Assembly (NCBI GenBank): GCA_900771805.1
Contig: CAAGPL010000068.1
Location: 1 to 29,703, forward strand
From: Bacilli bacterium
GTDB lineage: Bacteria; Bacillota_I; Bacilli_A; RF39; UBA660
Direction: 5' to 3'
DNA: 29,703 nucleotides
The notes beneath the pieces are model-generated. The model was given only the letters and a program-made list of their open reading frames with translations. It was not told the origin of the DNA and searched no databases. Both the position numbers and the translations under genes were made by a program. This document shows, piece by piece, positions 24,565 through 29,703 of the stretch (the first letter of the stretch is position 1; each line of letters begins with the position of its first letter).

Positions 24565-25350
24565 TTATTTACGTTTTACATTCATTTTGGCTAATATATC
24601 ATTCATAGATTTAATTTCACTATCATAATATTTACAAAAATCATATTTTATATTAAGTAAAGCCTCATCCATATTTTCCTTACTATTATACTGTTTTATT
24701 AATTCTTTTTTTATCGGCTTAAGTATATCATCTTTTTTTAATAGAAAAAATAAACACTCATCTATAAGTGACAACATACTTTTTATATTTGATTTATATA
24801 TTTCATCTGATGAATCATGTGATTTAAAACGAGTAGTATCCATAAGTGACAACCTATTTTTTATTTTTGGTTTATATATTTCATCTGATGAACTATATAC
24901 TTTAAAACGAGTAGTATCTATAAAATAAATTCCATTTTGATTAACAAAAACATTTAAAAATTGAGCATCATTTATTAAAATTTTTTCATCACTAATCTTT
25001 TTTGTATCAATATAAATTTTCTTTATAAATTTTGATAATAATTCTAAATCAATATCCTTTAGTCCTTTAATTAGTTGATTTCCTTCAATAAATTTATGTG
25101 TTCCTGCAATAACATATCCATTATTAGTATATACATTATCAAATCCAACATATGTTTGTTGATCAAGATTACTCAATGTGTTTTGAGCAAGTATTCTTCC
25201 ATCATCACTGCAAATTTTTGCAGTAAATATCTTCAAAACATTTTCACCATCTAAGTAAACGGTTGATTCACTACCTGAAGAAAGTCTATCATAACAAGCT
25301 GAAGAAATTTTATAAAACTTATTTTCATCAGTAATTTCTGTATATTTCAT
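24565..25350 (-). CDS. Protein-kinase-fold protein with an internal 26-residue duplication
   Basis: 261 aa. It has a kinase-like N-lobe: a glycine-rich loop (LSSGSESTVYL, about 23-33) and Lys40 in VLKIF. A catalytic-loop-like ND(x4)N with Asp128 and Asn133 (INDAQFLNVFV) and a DFG-like Asp145 (IYFIDTTRF) follow. This fits the protein-kinase/aminoglycoside-kinase superfamily; the substrate is unknown. Residues 145-170 and 171-196 are tandem copies (DTTRFK..SSDEIYK..IK..LSL). The region that follows the metal-binding Asp is therefore duplicated, which may affect activity. It has no clear operon partner and ends just before the aspS T-box promoter. Confidence 0.65.
   Translation of the reverse strand: MKYTEITDENKFYKISSACYDRLSSGSESTVYLDGENVLKIFTAKICSDDGRILAQNTLSNLDQQTYVGFDNVYTNNGYVIAGTHKFIEGNQLIKGLKDIDLELLSKFIKKIYIDTKKISDEKILINDAQFLNVFVNQNGIYFIDTTRFKVYSSSDEIYKPKIKNRLSLMDTTRFKSHDSSDEIYKSNIKSMLSLIDECLFFLLKKDDILKPIKKELIKQYNSKENMDEALLNIKYDFCKYYDSEIKSMNDILAKMNVKRK
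24763..24918. repeat. 78-bp tandem duplication within the kinase-like gene
   Basis: Two adjacent 78-bp units, each ending in acgagtagtatc (one at about 24829-24840, the other at 24907-24918), keep the reading frame (26 codons). The copies differ at several bases, so the event is not very recent. Confidence 0.8.
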
Positions 25351-25406
25351 TAAAATCCATCCCTTTTTATTAATTATGGTTAATTACTCTATCATAAATA
25401 AAGAAA

Positions 25407-25430
25407 AAAAGCAATCAATTGATTGCTTTT
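25407..25430. terminator. Terminator of tRNA-Asn
   Basis: A perfect 24-bp palindrome (AAAAGCAATCAATTGATTGCTTTT) with a further T-run on the minus strand, 11 nt after the tRNA-Asn 3' end. It could also work in the other direction. Confidence 0.85.
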
Positions 25431-25441
25431 AATAATTTAAA

Positions 25442-25517
25442 TGGCGCTTCAAGTAGGACTCGAACCTACGACCTGTCGGTTAACAGCCGAATGCTCTACC
25501 AGCTGAGCTATTGAAGC
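25442..25517 (-). tRNA. tRNA-Asn (GTT)
   Basis: Cloverleaf with acceptor GCTTCAA/TTGAAGC, anticodon loop CTGTTAA (anticodon GTT), T-loop TTCGAGT and an encoded CCA. The outermost anticodon-stem pair (T27/C43) appears mismatched. It is a single-gene unit about 0.9 kb upstream of the aspS operon whose T-box reads AAC. Confidence 0.97.
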
Positions 25518-25550
25518 ATAGTGTAACACTTTTTCCTGAGGTACAAACAA

Positions 25551-25579
25551 ATTATATATTAATTAAAAACCTTTGTCAA
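25551..25579 (-). promoter_or_regulatory. Consensus promoter of tRNA-Asn
   Basis: Minus strand TTGACA (25574-25579), a 17-nt spacer, TATAAT (25551-25556). A perfect consensus about 35 nt before the tRNA. Confidence 0.9.
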
Positions 25580-25646
25580 CAACTTTTTGATTTTATTTAC
25601 TTATTTTTTCAATTATGTTAATATATATGTCATTTACGAGGTCTAT

Positions 25647-26378
25647 ATGAAAAAAATTGATTATGAAAATATTATATTTATAGATAATAAAAATGATTAT
25701 GTATCAGGATCGTTTGGAACAATCAAAAGATGTAAATACGATAAAAATATATATGCATATAAAGAATTCAATGATTCAAATTATATGAATAACAAAATTA
25801 AAAAAATTGAACTTATAAGTGAAATTAAAGTTAATGGTCTTTTAGTTCCTGAATTTTGGGTACAAAAAAATTATGATTTAAGTTATCTATCAAGTTTTAT
25901 TCAATCACAAAACATTAATTATTATAAAAATTTTCCAGCAAAAGAAAAGATAAAATTATTAAATAAAATTAAAAATTTAATTCTTACTATGCACGAAAAT
26001 AATATTATTCATACCGATTTACATAATGGTAATATAATAATTGATGATAATCTAAATCCATACATCATAGATTTTGATAACTGTTCTTATAAAAAATATA
26101 AAACAAAAATTAATGATGCTAATGACTACTCACAAGAATTTATTAAAAAATATGGTATTATTCCAGAAATAGATATTTTTATGTTCAATTTATTAACTTA
26201 TTCCTTTCTAAAACAAATAAATTACTATAATGCAAGAATAGATATACTTTCTAATAATGCAAACAATTTTAAAAATAATGATTCAAAACGTATATTAGAT
26301 AGCTTGTTCTTAGAAGATAATTATCCCAATAAAGACTTTTTAATAGATACAATAGATGAAAATACATTTAAAATTTAG
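25647..26378 (+). CDS. Small protein-kinase-fold phosphotransferase
   Basis: 243 aa. The glycine loop is SGSFGTIKRC (20-29) and Lys39 is in YAYKEF. The catalytic loop is HTDLHNGN, with Asp124 and Asn129, and the metal-binding Asp is in IIDFDN (142). This is a complete kinase core of the small RIO/lipopolysaccharide-kinase/choline-kinase-like type; substrate unknown. The frame extends 20 codons upstream, but GAGGT lies 4-5 nt before the ATG at 25647. It is divergent from tRNA-Asn, and its stop overlaps the stop of the convergent oxidoreductase gene by 11 bp. Confidence 0.75.
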   Translation: MKKIDYENIIFIDNKNDYVSGSFGTIKRCKYDKNIYAYKEFNDSNYMNNKIKKIELISEIKVNGLLVPEFWVQKNYDLSYLSSFIQSQNINYYKNFPAKEKIKLLNKIKNLILTMHENNIIHTDLHNGNIIIDDNLNPYIIDFDNCSYKKYKTKINDANDYSQEFIKKYGIIPEIDIFMFNLLTYSFLKQINYYNARIDILSNNANNFKNNDSKRILDSLFLEDNYPNKDFLIDTIDENTFKI

Positions 26379-27861
26379 TTTCATCTATTTTTATATTGTA
26401 CTTACTGGGTCCTTTAACGGCATTCCCATTAATATCAAACCTTGAGCCATGACATGGGCAATCCCATGTTTTATCAACTTCATTAAATGTTAAAAAACAT
26501 TTTAAGTGTGGACATACATTAGACACTAAATGTTTTACCCCATTCTCATCAAAATAAATACCTACCCTTTTATTGTTTATACTAGTTATATATACTTTAT
26601 TTTTATACCATGATGGATTCTTGATGATTTTATTTAAAGCATAAGCTTTTAAATTAGAACAAAATGTATTAATTAAAAAATTCTTTACAACTTTAGTGTT
26701 AAACCTTCTATTTAAAGAAAATAGTTTTTGATACTTACTTTTTTTATTTTGAATTAAATCAAATAATAATTTTGATGCTATAGTTGCATTAGTCATACCC
26801 CATGTATTGTAGCCTGTTGCTATAAAGATATTTTTGTGTTCTTCTGAAACCTGACCAATATAAGGTAAAAAATCATTTGTCATAACATCCATATTAGTCC
26901 ATCTGTATGAATTCGGTTTATTAGTAATTTTTTTAGACATCAAAACATTTTCATTATAATTTTCTAGATAATTAATTTTATCACTTAATTTACTAGAATT
27001 TGACAAATATATTAAATATTTATTATCTTTATTATTGTAAAATCTAAACGATTGATATGGATAAGTATTTGTTATACCATTTATTTTCTTTGTATAATTT
27101 ATTTTAGTTGCAGTTATATAAGATTTTTCTAAATAAGTTTTTAAAGGAATAAATCCAGGAATTATAAAAAAAGGATAATTACATGCAACAACTATCTTAC
27201 TAGATTTAATTTCCTTACCATTCACATTTATAACGTAATAATCTTCTTCTTTTTTTATTTCAGTTGCAATACTATTTTCATAAACATCGATATTAGAAGA
27301 TCTTTTTATTTTTTTTAATAAGCCTTTTAAATACTTAACTGGATTAAACACATATGTATCTTTAACAGAAATTAAATATTTAACCAAATCATCTTTTATA
27401 CACTCAGAATTATTAGAAAAATTTACCCCAAATGAATTTAAAAGCATCTCTTCTACATGAAATTTATTAATATCTTTTTTATTTGTTGTAAAAGTAACAG
27501 ATTCATTTTTTTCTAAATTACATTTTATATTATTATCTCTTATATTTTTCTTCAAAATTTTAATAGCTTCTTTTTGTGATTCATAATAAAGTTTTGCAAA
27601 TTCATAATTATAAACATTATATATATCATAATACTTAAGATCTTGTAGATACGTAATTTTACCAGTGCTTTTAGCAGTTACATCATTAAAACATTTTCCT
27701 CTATCAATTAAAACAACCTTATAATTACAATTAATTAAGTTATAAGCAATTGAAACTCCTGTTATACCAGCACCAATTATTAATATATCCGTTTTTAAAT
27801 TTTCTTTTATAGATTCTAAATCATTCAAATTATTATCTTTCTGCCATATACTTTTTTCCAT
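26368..27861 (-). CDS. FAD-dependent oxidoreductase with C-terminal Rieske [2Fe-2S] domain
   Basis: 497 aa. The N-terminal part is a DAO-type FAD domain: IIGAGITGVSIAYNL at about 27-41, LIDRG at the end of beta 2, and FIATGYNTWGMTNATIA near the FAD C-motif. The last 70 residues form a Rieske domain with ligand motifs CPHLKC and CPCH. It even has the two extra cysteines that form the disulfide in bc1-type Rieske proteins. Family members oxidise small amines or amino acids and pass electrons to the cluster; the substrate here is unknown. GGTGAT precedes the ATG. Confidence 0.88.
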   Translation of the reverse strand: MEKSIWQKDNNLNDLESIKENLKTDILIIGAGITGVSIAYNLINCNYKVVLIDRGKCFNDVTAKSTGKITYLQDLKYYDIYNVYNYEFAKLYYESQKEAIKILKKNIRDNNIKCNLEKNESVTFTTNKKDINKFHVEEMLLNSFGVNFSNNSECIKDDLVKYLISVKDTYVFNPVKYLKGLLKKIKRSSNIDVYENSIATEIKKEEDYYVINVNGKEIKSSKIVVACNYPFFIIPGFIPLKTYLEKSYITATKINYTKKINGITNTYPYQSFRFYNNKDNKYLIYLSNSSKLSDKINYLENYNENVLMSKKITNKPNSYRWTNMDVMTNDFLPYIGQVSEEHKNIFIATGYNTWGMTNATIASKLLFDLIQNKKSKYQKLFSLNRRFNTKVVKNFLINTFCSNLKAYALNKIIKNPSWYKNKVYITSINNKRVGIYFDENGVKHLVSNVCPHLKCFLTFNEVDKTWDCPCHGSRFDINGNAVKGPSKYNIKIDETKF

Positions 27862-27897
27862 AATAAAATCACCAATATTATGGTGGTAATTTTATTT

Positions 27898-28482
27898 TTA
27901 TTTATTCATTTCATTATTAAATTTGTATGAATAAGGTAATTTTTGTGTTTCAAATAATGTTTCGTCATCACAATATTTTAAATTCGTTTCATCTTCCATT
28001 TCATATTGTATTTGTAATAATATTTTTTTTATATCTAATTTATTATCTATTTTATAAAATGAAAAACATGATAATATTTGATACATATAATTTTTTTCCA
28101 TTTCATTATTAAATTTAAAATCATATATATCATGAAATGCATAACTTAATTCTATCTTATTATCACTATTAATTATTGTTCTTATAGCATTAGTTAGTTT
28201 AGATTGTCTTTTTACCTTTATCAAGCATTCACAATCATCACCTTTTTTTGATTCATCTATTTCAATTACTTTATCAAATATATCATTTTCATTTTTTAAA
28301 AATTCTTCTAACGTTTTTTTTATATTATTTTTTCCTTTAAAATAAATCATATAATCATATATTTCCGTTTTATAATAATCATCTAATTCTTCAAGTATTT
28401 TTTTTAACTTTTCTTTTTTTATAGAAACCAAAAACATTTGTATTTTACTATTTTCTTTAGCATATATTTTTATTTTTTTCAT
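27898..28482 (-). CDS. Hypothetical cytoplasmic protein
   Basis: 194 aa from the ATG at 28482, which has GAGG about 12 nt upstream; the frame extends 23 codons further. Acidic and Lys-rich, no membrane segment or signal. I recognise no family. Visible features are an N-terminal alpha/beta-like part (KKIKIYAKENSKIQMFLVS) and a central cluster GDDCECLIKVKRQSK. It lies between the tRNA-fMet/Ser pair and the oxidoreductase, same strand as both. Confidence 0.6.
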   Translation of the reverse strand: MKKIKIYAKENSKIQMFLVSIKKEKLKKILEELDDYYKTEIYDYMIYFKGKNNIKKTLEEFLKNENDIFDKVIEIDESKKGDDCECLIKVKRQSKLTNAIRTIINSDNKIELSYAFHDIYDFKFNNEMEKNYMYQILSCFSFYKIDNKLDIKKILLQIQYEMEDETNLKYCDDETLFETQKLPYSYKFNNEMNK

Positions 28483-28575
28483 ATTTTTTACTCGCCTCTT
28501 AATCATATTATATGTGACTAGTTTAAAACAATTCTTTAAATAAAAAAACACTTAAATAATTAAGTGTAATATTCT

Positions 28576-28652
<77 letters not shown>

Positions 28653-28670
28653 ATATAGATATAAATTAAA

Positions 28671-28763
28671 TGGCGGAGAAAGAGGGATTCGAACCCCCGC
28701 GCCGGTTGCCCGACCTCCCGGTTTTCAAGACCGGTCCCTTCAACCAGACTTGGGTATTTCTCC
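28671..28763 (-). tRNA. tRNA-Ser (TGA)
   Basis: 93-nt class II tRNA with a long variable arm, anticodon loop CTTGAAA (anticodon TGA), acceptor GGAGAAA/TTTCTCC and encoded CCA. It is cotranscribed with tRNA-fMet, 18 nt downstream. Confidence 0.96.
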
Positions 28764-28821
28764 ATTTCAATATTTATTATATGCTGATGAATTAAATTAA
28801 TTCATCTCAAACAGCATTAAA

Positions 28822-28851
28822 ATTATAACACATATAATTTTTGTTTGTCAA
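28822..28851 (-). promoter_or_regulatory. Promoter of tRNA-Ser/tRNA-fMet
   Basis: Minus strand TTGACA (28846-28851), 18-nt spacer, extended -10 TGTGTTATAAT (TATAAT at 28822-28827). The short leader behind it (28783-28815) contains a nested palindrome around GATGAATTAA that can fold into a hairpin. Confidence 0.8.
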
Positions 28852-29157
28852 CATATATTTTAGATAAAGAAAAAACAAGCAATTTTTATGCTTGTTTATA
28901 AAGTTTATCATTTGCTTGTCAACTCAAATTATTAATTACTAATTATTAATAATTCTTTAAACAAGCTTTCATAATATTCACCTTCCATATTTATATTTAC
29001 ACATATTTACACATATTAATAATTTTCACATTTTAAAAACAAATATTTTATTAAATAAACTATATTTCTATAAGCATCCCTCGCTTTCTATTATAAGTAT
29101 AAAATTTAAATATTAAAATACTATGTCATATTTATTAAAATTTATTAGAAAGCAATA

Positions 29158-29184
29158 AAAAAACTAACTCATAAAGTTAGTTAA
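29158..29184 (-). terminator. Terminator of the Val-Leu tRNA cluster
   Basis: Minus strand AACTAACT-TTATG-AGTTAGTT followed by TTTTTT, directly after tRNA-Leu. Confidence 0.8.
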
Positions 29185-29191
29185 TTTCAAG

Positions 29192-29280
29192 TGGTGCCCG
29201 AGGCCGGACTTGAACCGGCACGAGGTTTAACACTCGCAGGATTTTAAGTCCTGTGCGTCTACCAATTCCGCCACTCGGGC
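29192..29280 (-). tRNA. tRNA-Leu (TAA)
   Basis: 89-nt class II tRNA with anticodon loop CTTAAAA (anticodon TAA), acceptor GCCCGAG/CTCGGGC, variable arm and encoded CCA. Last gene of the cluster. Confidence 0.96.
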
Positions 29281-29282
29281 AA

Positions 29283-29358
29283 TGGTGTCCTGTATGCGAC
29301 TTGAACGCATGACCCTCTGATTAAAAGTCAGATGCTCTACCGACTGAGCTAACAGGAC
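29283..29358 (-). tRNA. tRNA-Lys (TTT)
   Basis: Cloverleaf with acceptor GTCCTGT/ACAGGAC, anticodon loop CTTTTAA (anticodon TTT), encoded CCA. Two nt from tRNA-Leu. Confidence 0.96.
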
Positions 29359-29373
29359 ATATTTTTTAAAAAA

Positions 29374-29448
29374 TGGTTGCCTCGGCAAGATTCGAACTTG
29401 CGCATGTCAGAGTCAAAGTCTGATGCCTTACCACTTGGCGACGAGGCA
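29374..29448 (-). tRNA. tRNA-Gln (TTG)
   Basis: Cloverleaf with acceptor TGCCTCG/CGAGGCA, anticodon loop CTTTGAC (anticodon TTG), encoded CCA. If the organism lacks GlnRS, this tRNA would also be a GatCAB substrate. Confidence 0.96.
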
Positions 29449-29457
29449 ATTCTTAAG

Positions 29458-29541
29458 TGGTGGGGAGAAATGGATTCGAACCATTGAACCCGAAGGAACA
29501 GATTTACAGTCTGCCGCGTTTAACCACTTCGCTACCTCCCC
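29458..29541 (-). tRNA. tRNA-Tyr (GTA)
   Basis: 84-nt class II tRNA with anticodon loop CTGTAAA (anticodon GTA), acceptor GGGGAGG/TCTCCCC, variable arm and encoded CCA. Confidence 0.96.
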
Positions 29542-29546
29542 AATTA

Positions 29547-29622
<76 letters not shown>

Positions 29623-29629
29623 ATATAAA

Positions 29630-29703
29630 TGGTGGACGCTATAGGACTCGAACCTATGACCCCTTGCTTGTAAGGCAAGTGCTCTAACCAACTGAGCTAA
29701 GCA
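29630..29703 (-). tRNA. tRNA-Val (TAC), cut by the window edge
   Basis: Anticodon loop CTTACAA (anticodon TAC), 3' acceptor AGCGTCC and encoded CCA. The first about 3 nt of the 5' acceptor strand lie outside the window. It is the most upstream visible gene of this tRNA cluster. Confidence 0.92.

Larger units (their letters stand above)
28764..29191. other. Non-coding stretch between two tRNA clusters
   Basis: It holds the tRNA-Ser promoter, a hairpin (ACAAGC...GCTTGT, 28871-28902) that can stop transcription in either direction, and a second TTGACA on the minus strand near 28917. A direct repeat atttacacat sits near 28995-29015. The rest is AT-rich without a supported gene. Confidence 0.6.

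Overview
The window comes from a very AT-rich, low-GC Gram-positive bacterium (Bacillota), probably an uncultured gut member of the Bacilli/Erysipelotrichia/RF39-like or Clostridia groups. Signs of this are strong GGAGG-type ribosome binding sites, a T-box leader on an aminoacyl-tRNA synthetase operon, CCA-encoding tRNA genes in tight clusters, a bacterial-type AspRS followed by gatCAB, and OmpR-type two-component/ABC modules. I cannot name the species. Almost every gene lies on the minus strand, so operons read right to left.

Layout. 1-181: tRNA-Phe and tRNA-Asp with their promoter. 272-3484: housekeeping genes for a DUF368/PopT-like lipid-carrier transporter, a membrane-anchored YerB/DUF3048 protein and an HI0933-family flavoprotein. 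About 3.6-11.8 kb: an accessory segment with a type III restriction-modification pair (mod, res), a divergent small gene, an excisionase-like gene, an att/regulatory region with short repeats, a tyrosine integrase broken by one in-frame amber codon, and an unknown zinc-ribbon protein. 11.87-13.2 kb: an unknown gene behind a BaiA/FabG-like short-chain dehydrogenase. 13.36-19.1 kb: an operon-like cluster of ABC ATPase, FtsX-type permease, response regulator, histidine kinase and Nudix hydrolase. 19.16-19.3 kb: remnant of a second copy of the dehydrogenase, with the same terminator/leader as the intact copy. 19.3-24.5 kb: aspS-gatC-gatA-gatB under a T-box whose specifier reads AAC (Asn). 24.5-28.5 kb: two protein-kinase-fold genes on either side of tRNA-Asn, a FAD/Rieske oxidoreductase and an unknown gene. 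28.57-29.7 kb: tRNAs fMet, Ser, Leu, Lys, Gln, Tyr, Thr and a partial Val.

How it works together. The aspS-gatCAB operon looks like a dedicated indirect Asn-tRNA(Asn) system: a probably non-discriminating AspRS makes Asp-tRNA(Asn), GatCAB amidates it, and uncharged tRNA(Asn) is the predicted signal for the T-box. The ABC/two-component cluster has the usual architecture of an envelope-stress or peptide-response module, with a candidate regulator site (two GTTACAA boxes 11 bp apart) at its promoter. The type III R-M segment looks like a defence island carried by an integrative element that is now probably immobile.

The most informative observations are the amber-split integrase, the duplication scar around the ABC/two-component cluster, the Asn-specific T-box on an aspS-gatCAB operon, and the uncharacterised zinc-ribbon protein beside the integrase. 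I do not see a clearly new multi-gene system. No CRISPR array, rRNA or transposase is visible.
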